Origin: Myxococcaceae bacterium | GTDB taxonomy: Bacteria; Myxococcota; Myxococcia; Myxococcales; Myxococcaceae | NCBI GenBank assembly: GCA_022842905.1 | Contig: JALHOS010000011.1 | Span: forward strand, 1-44,834 | Reading direction: 5' to 3' | DNA: 44,834 nt | Part shown: positions 1-8,520 of the stretch, one piece after another | Layout: every line of letters begins with the position of its first letter | Numbering within the stretch: position 1 is the first letter of the stretch | Program-made: the position numbers and the translations under genes | The notes under the pieces: model-generated | The model's database searches: none | The model's input: only the letters and a program-made list of their open reading frames with translations | Told to the model about the DNA's origin: nothing

Positions 1-126
1 GACTCCGCCAGCGCCTGCCGTGCCGCCGACTCCGCCTGCGCCCGCTGTGCCGCCGACTCCGCCTGCGCCCGCTGTGCCGCCGACTCCGCCTGCGCCCGCT
101 GTGCCGCCGACTCCGCCTGCGCCCGC
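1..126. repeat. 27-bp in-frame tandem repeat
   Basis: Four to five nearly identical 27-base units encode the AGAGGVGGT linker of the partial lipoprotein on the minus strand. The unit is nine codons, so copy-number change keeps the frame. The array touches the window edge and may continue. Confidence 0.85.
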
Positions 127-294
127 GTCCGTCCCGACCGGACAGTCGGCCATGCACATGCGGCCGCAACACGTCTTGGGGTACCCGCAGTCGGCATCGG
201 TGTGGCACGTGCTCGTCGTCGTCGTGGGGTCGACACAGCTCACCAGCAGCGCAAGGCCAATCGTCGCGAGGGCGGGGCGGGTGCGACTCAACAC
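1..294 (-). CDS. Partial lipoprotein with Cys-rich head and Gly-rich repeat linker
   Basis: This is the N-terminal 98 codons of an exported protein that continues beyond the left edge. I read a GTG start at 294 (a TTG follows at once). A short basic start and a hydrophobic stretch end in LLVSC, a typical lipobox, so an outer-membrane or surface lipoprotein is likely. A Cys-rich segment follows (CHTDADCGYPKTCCG and MCMADCP), then near-perfect nine-residue repeats of the type AGAGGVGGT. It starts 46 bases after the stop of the MopE-type lipoprotein gene at 341 and is probably the last visible member of that operon. The C-terminal functional domain is outside the window, so no function can be given. 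The head and linker resemble the lipoprotein at 29669. Confidence 0.8.
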   Translation of the reverse strand, partial: MLSRTRPALATIGLALLVSCVDPTTTTSTCHTDADCGYPKTCCGRMCMADCPVGTDAGAGGVGGTAGAGGVGGTAGAGGVGGTAGAGGVGGTAGAGGV

Positions 295-340
295 GAGGCT
301 GACTCTACGTCGGTTTGACTTCGGCGACCCACCTCCGAGA

Positions 341-1825
341 TCAATTCGCCCCCGCGTCGCGCACGAAGCCGAAGCTGGGGTCGAAGGTCCACGTCAACGT
401 GCCGACGCTGGTCGGGCGGATCAGCAGCGACAGGCTCCGCACCGCCGACAGGTCGATGCCCGACGAGACGCCGAAGAGCCACGGCAGCTCCGCGGTGATG
501 GTCGACACCGATTCGAACCGCGTGGCGTTGCCCAACAGCGCCAAGGGCTCCGACGGCACCAGCCGCGCCAGTGAACCCACGCCGCCGTCTCCGCCGCACA
601 GGTAAGCCACCGGCGTGCGGACTCTCGCCCCGCCGTCGCCCCACGCCGAGGCGGGCGTGCCTGAGAACGCGAAGGTCATGGGCAGCCGCAGGCCGCCGTT
701 GGGCGCGGTCAGGTCCCACGTCGCCCCGCTGGCCAAAGGCTCGAACGTGAGCGTGAAGATGCTCGAGACCCCGGCCGCCACCGTTCCGGCCGCGACGACG
801 TTGCTCGTCACCACCCGTGTCTCCGTGGCGCCTGCGAGCGCGTTCGGACAGCTGCGCTGAAAGGGCGCGGGGCTGCCTTCGAAGCGCCGCAGCGTCACCC
901 GTACGTTCGGCCCGAACAGCGCTTCGGGCCCGCCACACTCCGGCGCCTCGTCGACCAAGCCGTCACAGTCGTCGTCCACGCCGTTGCAGTGCTCGAGCGA
1001 GGCGCTGAAGTCGGCGACACACTGCACGTTCGCTGCGCGGCACTCCTTCTTGCCGCTCAGGCACACGCCGCGGCCGTTGGGCACGACGCAGCTGAGCTCG
1101 GCGCCGACGCCGACGTGGCTGGCACCCGAAGGCAGCGAGTCGAGCAGCGGCCCTTCGTCCACCGCGTTGTTGCAGTTGTCGTCCTGCCCGTTGCACAGCT
1201 CACCGGCGTCGGGGCTGGCGCGCACGCTGTTGTCGTCGCAGTCGGCGGAGTTGTTCGTCGTGCCCGGCGGCGCAGCGCAGCTCTCCACCGGGGTGGCGGG
1301 GTCTCCGTAGCCGTCGCCGTCGGCGTCGCGGAAGAAGTTGCGCAGGCGTGACGGCGGCTCCGAGTCGTCGAAGCGGCCGTTGCAGTTGTTGTCGAAGCCG
1401 TCACACCCGTCGCGCGCCCCGGGGTTGATGTCGGCCCGCGTGTCGTCGCAGTCGCCGCTCTGCTCGACGGCCTTCGACGCCCTGGGCCGCGCGCACACCA
1501 GCCGCGTCACCGAGTCCTGGCCCCAGCGGTCGCCGTCCCGGTCTTCGAAGACGCGGAAGGCCTTGCCGCCGTCAGGGCAGAGCGCCTGCGAGGAGGGCAG
1601 CGTCGGGCACACCGGGCAGTGAGGGCAGCCGGGGTCGAACTCCGGCACACAGCACAGCCCTTCGTCACAGGCGAAGGTCCGCGCTTGCCCGTCCACCAGC
1701 GCCGCAGGACAGGCGCCCGCGTCGTCACAGCGGTACGGGCCGTCGAGGGCGGTCTTGCTCAGGCAGGCGCTGCCCAGCGTGAGGGCGAGCAGGGCGGCGC
1801 AGGCCAGCGCGCGGGTGCACTTCAT
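341..1825 (-). CDS. MopE-type metal-binding-motif lipoprotein
   Basis: A 494-aa surface lipoprotein. The ATG at 1825 gives a signal peptide ending in LGSAC (Cys21), and this start overlaps the upstream stop as ATGA. After a Cys-rich head there are at least two full blocks of the putative metal-binding (Cu-binding MopE) type: an Asp-rich turn such as DADGDGYGD, then a DCDD motif, then CNGQDDNCNNAVDEG. A third CNGVDDDCDGLVDE motif follows near residue 270. The last 200 residues form a beta-rich domain ending near FGFVRDAGAN. The neighbour at 1822-3339 is a paralog with the same order. Family knowledge: such blocks are common in myxobacterial secreted lipoproteins, with copper binding shown only for MopE itself. 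Metal and partner here are unknown. Confidence 0.88.
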   Translation of the reverse strand: MKCTRALACAALLALTLGSACLSKTALDGPYRCDDAGACPAALVDGQARTFACDEGLCCVPEFDPGCPHCPVCPTLPSSQALCPDGGKAFRVFEDRDGDRWGQDSVTRLVCARPRASKAVEQSGDCDDTRADINPGARDGCDGFDNNCNGRFDDSEPPSRLRNFFRDADGDGYGDPATPVESCAAPPGTTNNSADCDDNSVRASPDAGELCNGQDDNCNNAVDEGPLLDSLPSGASHVGVGAELSCVVPNGRGVCLSGKKECRAANVQCVADFSASLEHCNGVDDDCDGLVDEAPECGGPEALFGPNVRVTLRRFEGSPAPFQRSCPNALAGATETRVVTSNVVAAGTVAAGVSSIFTLTFEPLASGATWDLTAPNGGLRLPMTFAFSGTPASAWGDGGARVRTPVAYLCGGDGGVGSLARLVPSEPLALLGNATRFESVSTITAELPWLFGVSSGIDLSAVRSLSLLIRPTSVGTLTWTFDPSFGFVRDAGAN

Positions 1826-3339
1826 CGAACGAACCCCGTCGTCGGCAGGAAGCGCAGGCCGGTGGTGACGAACTCGCCGCCCCGCACGGTGCCGGTCACC
1901 GACGTGTGGTGGCTGACGAGCAGCTCGATGCGGCGCACCGTGCGGCTCGAGTCCGTCCAGCCCCCCGACCAGCCTGCCGAGGCGCCACCGAGGTCGAGCT
2001 GAACGCGGAACTCCTGCGCCGGCGGCTGAGGGCCTCCGTCGTCCGGCTCTATGGGCACGGGCAGGTCCACCTGCGTGCGCTGCGCGTGGAACAGGCGGCG
2101 GCCGTCCTCGGCGCAGAACTGCACGACGGGTTGCGGGAAGCGGGCGGCGTCGCCCCAGAAGGGCAGGGGCAGGTTCGTCCCAGCGGCGTCCTCGTAGTTG
2201 ATGATGGGCTGCACCAAGAAGCCCAGGTCCAGCGCGCGGGCGCGACTCAAGTCCCAGACTTCGCCAGGCGGAGCGGTGAAGGTCCACAGCTGCGCCAAGA
2301 AGAGCCCGGCGCCGTCGTTGGACGAGGGGTGCACCGGCGTCGAGAGGTTCCACTGGGGCGAAGCCCACGTGCTGACGCCGGCGTCCGCGGCTGACAGGAC
2401 GTGCAGCAGACAGCCGCCGATTGTCGCCGAGGGCAGGGCCACCAGACGCACCGCGACGGTGCCCGGCGTCTTCGTCAGCTGGGCCGGCCCTCCGCAGCCC
2501 GGCTGCTCGTCGAGCTGACCGTCGCAGTCGTCGTCCAGGCCGTTGCACACGTCGGTCACGGCGGCGCGGCGCGGCTCGCAGGTGGGCACACCACCTCGGC
2601 ACACGCGGTTCCCTTCCAGGCACTGGCCCTGGCCGGCGCTGCAGGCCGCGAAGTCCGTCGGGTGGTAGCCCAGCACGAAGGTGTCTTCGAGCGGCGCTTC
2701 GTCCGTGCGCGCGTTGCAGTTGTCGTCGGCCCCGTTGCAGCGCTCGAGGCGGCCGGGGTGAATCTGCGGGTCGTCGTCGCGGCAGTCTCCGCCGACGGGC
2801 GCGTAGCCCGCGTCGAGGCTGATGCAGAGCTCGACGGACTGGCTGCTGTTGCCGTAGCCGTCCGCGTCCGCGTCACGGAACCACGCGGTGATGCGGTTGC
2901 GCCCGTCCGGTGTCCAGTCGACGCGCCCGTCGCAGTCGTCGTCGCGGCCGTTGCACGCCTCGGGCAGGCCGGGCTTCACCGTGGGCCGGGCGTCGTCGCA
3001 GTCGCCCCCGACTTCCACCCAGCGCACCGTGTCGCGCAGCGGGCGGGCGCAGCGCAGCTCCTGCTTGGCCGAGTCGCCCACGCCGTCGTCATCACCGTCG
3101 ACGAAGTACGGCTTGGGCACGTCGCCATTCGAACACACGCCTTCGAAGGGCCGCGTGCGGCAGGCGGGGACGCCGCCGGGCTTGCAGCAGATGCCGTCGT
3201 CGCAGACCAGGCCGTCGGTGCAGCCCAGCTCAGGGCAGCGGTAGGGGCCGGCCGGCGACCACCCCTCGAGGCAGGCGCACAGGCTCAGGGCGCACAGCCC
3301 GACGACGAGCGGGTGGGTGACGGGCGGGCGGCGGGTCAT
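1822..3339 (-). CDS. MopE-type metal-binding-motif lipoprotein (paralog)
   Basis: A 505-aa lipoprotein starting at the ATG at 3339, which overlaps the stop of the upstream PEGA-like gene as ATGA. The signal sequence ends in LCAC (Cys23). The mature part begins with a Cys-rich head (CPELGCTDGLVCDDGICCKP), followed by MopE-like blocks: DGDDDGVGD/DCDD/CNGRDDDCDG, then DADADGYGN/DCRDDD/CNGADDNCNARTDE, and a final CNGLDDDCDGQLDE. The C-terminal domain of about 200 residues ends in FLPTTGFVR and resembles that of the next gene. Tandem duplication followed by divergence is likely. Four-base overlaps on both sides indicate translational coupling within one operon. Role unknown beyond probable divalent-metal binding at the cell surface. 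Confidence 0.88.
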   Translation of the reverse strand: MTRRPPVTHPLVVGLCALSLCACLEGWSPAGPYRCPELGCTDGLVCDDGICCKPGGVPACRTRPFEGVCSNGDVPKPYFVDGDDDGVGDSAKQELRCARPLRDTVRWVEVGGDCDDARPTVKPGLPEACNGRDDDCDGRVDWTPDGRNRITAWFRDADADGYGNSSQSVELCISLDAGYAPVGGDCRDDDPQIHPGRLERCNGADDNCNARTDEAPLEDTFVLGYHPTDFAACSAGQGQCLEGNRVCRGGVPTCEPRRAAVTDVCNGLDDDCDGQLDEQPGCGGPAQLTKTPGTVAVRLVALPSATIGGCLLHVLSAADAGVSTWASPQWNLSTPVHPSSNDGAGLFLAQLWTFTAPPGEVWDLSRARALDLGFLVQPIINYEDAAGTNLPLPFWGDAARFPQPVVQFCAEDGRRLFHAQRTQVDLPVPIEPDDGGPQPPAQEFRVQLDLGGASAGWSGGWTDSSRTVRRIELLVSHHTSVTGTVRGGEFVTTGLRFLPTTGFVR

Positions 3340-4301
3340 CGCTCCAGCGCCACGTCCAAGACGAAGAGGCCCACGCCGAGGGACAGGAAGCCATAGCCCA
3401 CGCCCAGCAGCACGTTGCCGGTGGTGGTCAGCCCGTCGGCCTGGGCGCGCGCGACGTTCACCTCGTCGAGCGTGGCGCACTGGTCCGAGCCGGTGACGCA
3501 GGGGGTGTACGGCGCGACGGTGCTCCGCGCGAGCGCGCCCACCAGCAGCCCCGACGCCAGCGCCAGCGCCCCGGCCATGAAGACGGCGTAGCTGCCGCCG
3601 CGCAGCCCCGAGAAGCGCCCGCCGAGCGCCTGCGGCTGGGCCGTGGGCTTGGGCGGCGGCGTCACGTCCACGCGCACGCGGCCGCCTTCGGGAACGTCCA
3701 CGGTCCGCAGCACCGCGGTGTCGTTGGGGAAGACGACGTCGACCTGGTGCGCACCGGCGGGGAGCCCGACGAGGCCGCCGGCCGGCCCCTTGAGGACGCG
3801 GCCAGCCACCTTGACGGTGAGCGATGCGTCAGTCGGCAGCACGAGCGCGCCGAAGCCGCGGCGCGCGTACGACGGCAGCAGCGCGTCGACGGGGCCACGG
3901 AGCGCGGCTTCCAGCCCGTCGAGGGTGGTGTCGACCTTGCGCCGACCCAGCTCTTCGCCGTCCGCCCAGAGCGACAGGTCGACGGCCAGCTTCTCTGTGG
4001 GCGCCTTGTCACCCTTGGCCGGCTCCACCCCCTTCAGCTCGAGCAGGAGCGTCAGGGCTCCGAGCTTGCGCGCGAGCTGCGCGGCGCAGTCGTCGCCGAC
4101 ACACTTCTTGGGCGCTCCCTTCTTGAAGGCGGGCCCGAGGCTCACGTCCCAGCTCGTCAGGGCGCCGAGCGCCGCTTCGGCCGCCTTCTGCGCTCTGGCC
4201 GGCGCCGCGTCCGACACACCTTGGGCGTCGACGACGGCGACCGCGGCCTGCGCCCAGGCCTGCGCCGCGAAGAGCCACCCCATGAAGAAGACGCGCGTCA
4301 C
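3336..4301 (-). CDS. Exported/membrane protein with PEGA-like domain
   Basis: A 321-aa protein. I chose the GTG at 4301 because it gives a full signal peptide (MTRVFFMGWLFAAQAWA, then QAAV); the ATG at 4283 would remove the basic start. The first mature half has two Cys residues in KKCVGDDCAAQLARKLGA and predicts mixed alpha/beta structure. Residues around 195-265 (from GFGALVLPTDASLTVKV to VRVDV) look like a PEGA-type beta-sandwich. The C-terminus has two hydrophobic helices separated by a short Cys-containing loop (TPCVTGSDQCAT). It is the first gene of the operon containing the two MopE-type lipoproteins. The partial gene at 44505 seems to belong to the same broad family. It may anchor or assemble the lipoproteins; that is inference. 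Confidence 0.8.
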   Translation of the reverse strand: MTRVFFMGWLFAAQAWAQAAVAVVDAQGVSDAAPARAQKAAEAALGALTSWDVSLGPAFKKGAPKKCVGDDCAAQLARKLGALTLLLELKGVEPAKGDKAPTEKLAVDLSLWADGEELGRRKVDTTLDGLEAALRGPVDALLPSYARRGFGALVLPTDASLTVKVAGRVLKGPAGGLVGLPAGAHQVDVVFPNDTAVLRTVDVPEGGRVRVDVTPPPKPTAQPQALGGRFSGLRGGSYAVFMAGALALASGLLVGALARSTVAPYTPCVTGSDQCATLDEVNVARAQADGLTTTGNVLLGVGYGFLSLGVGLFVLDVALER

Positions 4302-4397
4302 GGGGACGGGCTTTATCCGGTTCTCTGGGGGGCTGTCCTCGACGCGTTGTCGGAGCACCTGGGCGCGTCGTTGACTTCCCAGCACGTTGCCCGCCAA

Positions 4398-5159
4398 ATG
4401 CCCCGCATGGCTTCCGACGTCGTCGAGTTCGGCCCGGTGGTGGTGGAGCCCGGGCAGCGCTACCGAGAGCTGACCGAAGAGCACTTCGCGGTGGACGACG
4501 AGGCGCCCGAGGTGACGCGCACGGAGCTGACGTGTGAGGTGGTGAGCGTCGAGGCCGGCGCGCCCAGCTGCGTGAAGGTGCACTACCGCGCGGACGGGCT
4601 CGAGGCCGACGGGGAGTTCCTGCCTTCGGCGCTGGACGGGGCGATCGCCACGGTGCGCCGGGACGCCGAGCGTGGCCTCGTCGTCGAAGAGTCGAGCCTC
4701 GACGAAGAAGACGAGGCGTTCCTGGTGTCGGACTGGAAGGAGCTGGGGCAGGTCGAGCCCTTGCGGGCGGCGGTGGCCGGCCGGAGCTTCACGCTGGGTG
4801 AAGGCGCGCCGTCGGTGGCCCGAGCCGTCGCGCAGTTGCTCACGCGCAACGCGGCCGACGCCGACGCCATCTTCGAGGCGACGCTGCACCACGTGGACAG
4901 CGACGCGGCGGTGTTCCAGGTGGCCGGCAGCGAGTCGCAGCGCCCGCCGCATGACCCCGACGCGGTGGGCCCGCCGAAGGAAGCGCGCTTCAAGCTGCAC
5001 GGCGTCGTCTTCTTGGCGCTCAAAGACAGCCAGCTGCTGCGGGTGCACCTGGAGGGCGTCGGCGCGCTGCTCGAAGGGGAAGACGTCAAGCACGAAGCCC
5101 GAAAGACGATTCGGCTCGAGCGCGCGTTCGAGGGAGAGCTTCCCGCCGCCGCGCCGTGA
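4398..5159 (+). CDS. Unknown 253-aa protein upstream of DNA glycosylase gene
   Basis: A soluble acidic protein (253 aa from the ATG at 4398; a second in-frame ATG lies at 4407, and no clear ribosome site decides between them). It has no signal peptide or membrane segment. It begins MASDVVEFGPVVVEPGQRY and contains acidic loops such as DEEDEAF. I do not recognise the family. Its stop overlaps the GTG start of the 3-methyladenine DNA glycosylase by four bases, so the two are probably co-translated, but the sequence gives no direct link to repair. It is divergent from the PEGA/MopE operon, with only about 97 bases between the two starts. Confidence 0.72.
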   Translation: MPRMASDVVEFGPVVVEPGQRYRELTEEHFAVDDEAPEVTRTELTCEVVSVEAGAPSCVKVHYRADGLEADGEFLPSALDGAIATVRRDAERGLVVEESSLDEEDEAFLVSDWKELGQVEPLRAAVAGRSFTLGEGAPSVARAVAQLLTRNAADADAIFEATLHHVDSDAAVFQVAGSESQRPPHDPDAVGPPKEARFKLHGVVFLALKDSQLLRVHLEGVGALLEGEDVKHEARKTIRLERAFEGELPAAAP

Positions 5160-5713
5160 CGCGCCGCTTCGTCCCGCTCTCGCTCCGCTTTTCGCGGCGC
5201 AGGCCCGAAGTCCTCGCGCCGGCGCTGCTGGGCCACTTGTTGGTGCGGGTGGTCGACGGCGTGCCCCGCGTCGGCCGCATCGTCGAGACGGAGGCGTACC
5301 TGGGGCCGCAGGACCTGGCCTGCCACTCGTCGAAGGGCCGCACCGCGCGGACCGAGGTCATGTTCGGCCCGGCCGGCTACTCGTACGTGTTCCTCGTGTA
5401 CGGCCTGCACCACTGCGTGAACGTGGTGACGGGGAAAGGCGCGGCGGTGCTGCTGCGCGCGCTCGAGCCCGTGGCGCTGCCGGCCGACGTGCGCACCGAC
5501 GGGCCGGGGCGGCTGGCGAAGGCGCTGGGGGTGGACCTGTCGCTGTCGGGGCACCCCTTGAGTGAGCCGCCGCTGTTCCTCGCGCGGGGGCGGGCGGTGG
5601 CGCGCTCGAACGTGCAGGTCGGCCCGCGGGTGGGCGTGGACTACGCGGGCGCGTGGGCGAAGGCGCCGCTGCGCTTCTTCGTGAAGGACTCGGCGTGGGT
5701 GTCGGCGCGGTGA
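5156..5713 (+). CDS. mpg: 3-methyladenine DNA glycosylase (AAG/MPG family)
   Basis: A 185-aa protein matching the AAG/MPG family across its length. It removes alkylated purines such as 3-methyladenine from DNA in the first step of base excision repair. The core RIVETEAYLGPQDLACHSS carries the catalytic Glu (E46 in ETEAY), the intercalating Tyr48 and the nearby His57. GYSYVFLVYGLHHCVNVVT is the next conserved family block. The C-terminus has GPRVGVDYAGAWAKAPLRF, typical of the family. The GTG start at 5156 overlaps the previous stop by four bases. Length is slightly below the usual 190-200 aa but no core motif is missing. Confidence 0.93.
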   Translation: MTRRFVPLSLRFSRRRPEVLAPALLGHLLVRVVDGVPRVGRIVETEAYLGPQDLACHSSKGRTARTEVMFGPAGYSYVFLVYGLHHCVNVVTGKGAAVLLRALEPVALPADVRTDGPGRLAKALGVDLSLSGHPLSEPPLFLARGRAVARSNVQVGPRVGVDYAGAWAKAPLRFFVKDSAWVSAR

Positions 5714-5842
5714 AAAGCGTCGCGCTGACGGAGTTGGCCAGGGCGCTTACAGACGGGCCCGTGCGCGGGTGAGGCCAGGGGGTGTCTTCCAGCCAACGGA
5801 CGCCGAGCACTGACGCTCGGTCCGATGAAACGGGAGCACACC

Positions 5843-6109
5843 ATGGCGATCAACACGGCGGTTCCGAAGTTCTTCACGGGTCTGGGCAACGCGCTCATCT
5901 CGCTGCCGAAGATGGCGACCGGCGCGCTGGGCACGGTGGCGACGACGGTGGCGCGGGGCGTGGGTGAGCTGACCGGCAGCAAGGAGCTCAAGGCCTCGGC
6001 GAAGGCGGGGCAGCAGGGCGCGGTCGACGTGTTCCAGAGCGGCGCCAAGCAGCTCGGGACCGGCGTGAAGGGCACGCTGGACGGCGTGAAGGACGTGTTC
6101 GTTCCATAA
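5843..6109 (+). CDS. Small 88-aa protein of unknown function
   Basis: I chose the ATG at 5843 because GGGAG lies seven bases upstream; an ATG at 5825 would put that ribosome site inside the gene. The product is Ala/Gly/Val/Lys-rich with alternating amphipathic segments (FFTGLGNALISLPKMATGAL, then TTVARGVGELTGSKELKASAKAG) and no Cys. It could be an amphipathic helical protein that lies on membranes or granules, but no family is recognised. It stands alone between the glycosylase gene and the spermidine-synthase-like gene, and a strong hairpin follows it. Confidence 0.72.
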   Translation: MAINTAVPKFFTGLGNALISLPKMATGALGTVATTVARGVGELTGSKELKASAKAGQQGAVDVFQSGAKQLGTGVKGTLDGVKDVFVP

Positions 6110-6143
6110 CTCGCTGGCTGGCACGAAGCGTCGCACGTTGAAC

Positions 6144-6179
6144 GAGGTGGAGGCGCTCGCGGAGGCGGCCCTCCACCTC
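6144..6179 (+). terminator. Hairpin, probable terminator after the 88-aa gene
   Basis: A perfect 10-bp stem (GAGGTGGAGG pairing with CCTCCACCTC) with a 16-base loop lies 34 bases after the stop at 6109. Only a short mixed T run follows (TTCGCGTTT), so it is either a weak intrinsic terminator or an mRNA-stabilising stem. Confidence 0.55.
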
Positions 6180-6250
6180 TTCGCGTTTCATCCACGGGTG
6201 CGCGTACCGCTTCCCTTCCGCCCTCAAGCGCATAAAGGGCGGGCGCTCCC

Positions 6251-8503
6251 ATGGACCTTCGCCGCCGCGCTCTCGAGCTGGCCTTCGCGCTGAGCGGGTT
6301 CTGCGCGCTGGCGCTGCAGGTCGTCTGGCAGCGCGTCATCTCCATTCACTCCGGCGTCGATCTCGCTTCGTCCACGACGGTGGTCGCGGCGTTCATGGCG
6401 GGCTTGGGGCTGGGGAGCGCGTTGGGCGGGCGGCTGGGCGAACGGCTGTCGGCGCGGGCCGCCGTGCGGACCTATGGCCTCGCGACGCTCGGCGTGGCGC
6501 TGTTCGCGCTCTTGTCCGTTCCGCTCTTCTACGACGGCGTCGCCCACCTCGGGGCGTGGGTCGATTCGACGGCGTCGAGCTTCGTCGTGCACTTCCTGCT
6601 GCTCGGCGTGCCGACGACGCTCATGGGGCTGTCGCTGCCGCTGCTCACCAAGGGCGTCGTGCGCCACCTGAGCGACGCGCCGTCGACGGTGGGCCGGCTG
6701 TCGGCGGTGAACACCTTCGGGGCCGCGGCGGGCGCGGCTGTCACGACGTGGCTGCTGCTGGGCAACTTGGGGTTTCAAGGCACGGTGTGGCTGCTCGCGG
6801 GGCTCGACGCGCTGGCGGCGGGCGTGGTGCTCGTCGCGTTCTGGGGGCCGCTGGACGAAGGCCGCGGTGAGTCCGCCGCAGCCTCAGCCGAGCCGTCCAC
6901 TCCGTCGTCGCCGCCGTGGGGCTGGTACGCGCTCTTCGCGCTGACCGGCGCGGTCGCGCTGGGCTTCGAAATCGTCTTCTTCCGCGTGGTGGACGCCATC
7001 ATGCGGTCCAACTCGTACACCTTCGGCCACGTGCTCACGCTGTACCTGGTGCTCTACGCCACGGGCGCGGCGCTGGGGGCGCGCTGGGTTCGCCGCACGT
7101 CGGAGCCGGGCCGCGCGTTCTTGCTCGCGCAGCTCGCCCTGGCGCTCTTCGCGCTCTTCGGCTTCTTGGCGCTGGTCCACATGCCGGAGACCTTCGGCAT
7201 GAAGCGGCTGCTCAGCGCGTACTTCGCGACGGACGGGTACCTGGCTGGCCCGGCGCTGCCGACGAGCGGCAAGGCCGCGGCGCGGTTCTTGTTCGCACAC
7301 CTGACCGGCCCGCTGCTCATCATGGGCGCGCCGGTGCTGCTCATGGGGGTGTCGTTCCCGCTCATCATGGGGGCGGTGGCGCGGCAGGGCGCGTCGGTCA
7401 GCGGGCGCGTCGCCGGGCTGCAGGTGGCCAACATCGCCGGCAACGTCCTCGGCTCGCTGGTGGTGGGCTTCGTCTGCCTCGACGTGCTCGGCACCATGGG
7501 CACGGTGAAGCTGCTGAGCGCCGTGCTCCTCGCGCTGGGCGGAGCGCTGGTGCTCCGGGCGCAGGGACGCGGCCGCGTGGCGATGGGCGCGCTGCTCGGC
7601 GTGGCGCTGGGCTTCTGGGTCGGCGCGCCGACGAACGGCCAGCTGTGGGCGACGCTGCACTCGGCGACGGAGGACCGCTTCACGCTCGTGGAGGAGCGGG
7701 CGTGTGTGAATGCGTGGGTCCGCCAGGAGAGCGGCGAGGAGGTGCTCTTCCTCAACGCCACGAGCCAGAACGGGTGGCCGTTCGACGACTTTCACGTGCT
7801 CATCGGGCTGCTGCCGGCGCTGCTGCAGGACGCGCCGGAGCGGGCGCTCGCGGTGGGCTTGGGGGCGGGCTCGACGGCCTGGGGGCTGCTGCAGGACGCG
7901 CGGCTCGCCCAGGTGCGCTGCGTGGAGCTGTGCGGCGGCGAGCTGGGGCTGTTGCGGGCGCTCGAGCGGCGAGGCGCGAAGGAGCCGACGGAGCTGCTCA
8001 ACGACGCGCGCGCGCGGCTGGAGGTGGGAGACGGGCGCAAGGCGCTGCTGCGCGACGAGCAGCGCTATGGCGTGGTGACGGTAGACGCTCTGCGCCCCAA
8101 CAGCGCGTACAGCGGCAGCGTGTACTCGCTCGAGTTCTACGAGTTGGTGAAGCGGCGGCTGAAGCCCGGGGGCATCTTCTCGCAGTGGGTGCCGACGGGG
8201 CGCGTGCTCAACGGCGTGCGGCGCAGCTTCGCGCACGTCGTCGCGGTGGAGATTCCCGGCGGCCGCGGCCGCTTCCTCATGGGGAGTGACCGGCCGTTCG
8301 TCGTCGACGGCGCCGCGCTGCTGGCTCGGTTCGCGACGCGGGCGGAGCACTTCATGCCGGAGCAGCGCGCGCGGCTTCAGGCGCTGTTCGCAGGGCTCGT
8401 GCTGGAGCCGGTTCGTGCGGGGGAGCCTGCGCCGGAGCTGCGGGCGGAGTCGTTCAACACCGACCTCTTTCCTCGCGACGAGTACTTCCTCAACGACGAG
8501 TGA
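6251..8503 (+). CDS. Fused polytopic membrane / spermidine-synthase-like protein
   Basis: A 750-aa protein of the fused MFS/spermidine synthase type. Residues 1 to about 470 hold many hydrophobic helices, starting with ALELAFALSGFCALALQVVW. The cytosolic C-terminal third is a Rossmann methyltransferase-like fold with a nucleotide-binding loop ALAVGLGAGSTAW near residue 536, an acidic strand end (RCVELCGGE), and the spermidine-synthase signature SGSVYSLEFYELVKRRLKPG near 620-640. Family knowledge: the domain resembles aminopropyltransferases, but many fused members have no proven activity. The usual catalytic Asp block reads VVTVDALRPNSAY here, which is atypical. It is a stand-alone gene; substrate unknown. 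Confidence 0.85.
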   Translation: MDLRRRALELAFALSGFCALALQVVWQRVISIHSGVDLASSTTVVAAFMAGLGLGSALGGRLGERLSARAAVRTYGLATLGVALFALLSVPLFYDGVAHLGAWVDSTASSFVVHFLLLGVPTTLMGLSLPLLTKGVVRHLSDAPSTVGRLSAVNTFGAAAGAAVTTWLLLGNLGFQGTVWLLAGLDALAAGVVLVAFWGPLDEGRGESAAASAEPSTPSSPPWGWYALFALTGAVALGFEIVFFRVVDAIMRSNSYTFGHVLTLYLVLYATGAALGARWVRRTSEPGRAFLLAQLALALFALFGFLALVHMPETFGMKRLLSAYFATDGYLAGPALPTSGKAAARFLFAHLTGPLLIMGAPVLLMGVSFPLIMGAVARQGASVSGRVAGLQVANIAGNVLGSLVVGFVCLDVLGTMGTVKLLSAVLLALGGALVLRAQGRGRVAMGALLGVALGFWVGAPTNGQLWATLHSATEDRFTLVEERACVNAWVRQESGEEVLFLNATSQNGWPFDDFHVLIGLLPALLQDAPERALAVGLGAGSTAWGLLQDARLAQVRCVELCGGELGLLRALERRGAKEPTELLNDARARLEVGDGRKALLRDEQRYGVVTVDALRPNSAYSGSVYSLEFYELVKRRLKPGGIFSQWVPTGRVLNGVRRSFAHVVAVEIPGGRGRFLMGSDRPFVVDGAALLARFATRAEHFMPEQRARLQALFAGLVLEPVRAGEPAPELRAESFNTDLFPRDEYFLNDE

Positions 8504-8520
8504 GCTCGCCCAAGGCGCGG

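Noticed and set aside
20-574. Pro-rich plus-strand frame at the left edge
   Set aside because: It is antisense to the Gly-rich repeat of the partial lipoprotein, which has a signal peptide and lipobox.
6115-6131. TGGCACGAAGCGTCGC as a sigma-54 promoter for the gene at 6251
   Set aside because: The GG and GC are one base too far apart and the site lies 120 bases upstream, before a terminator-like hairpin.
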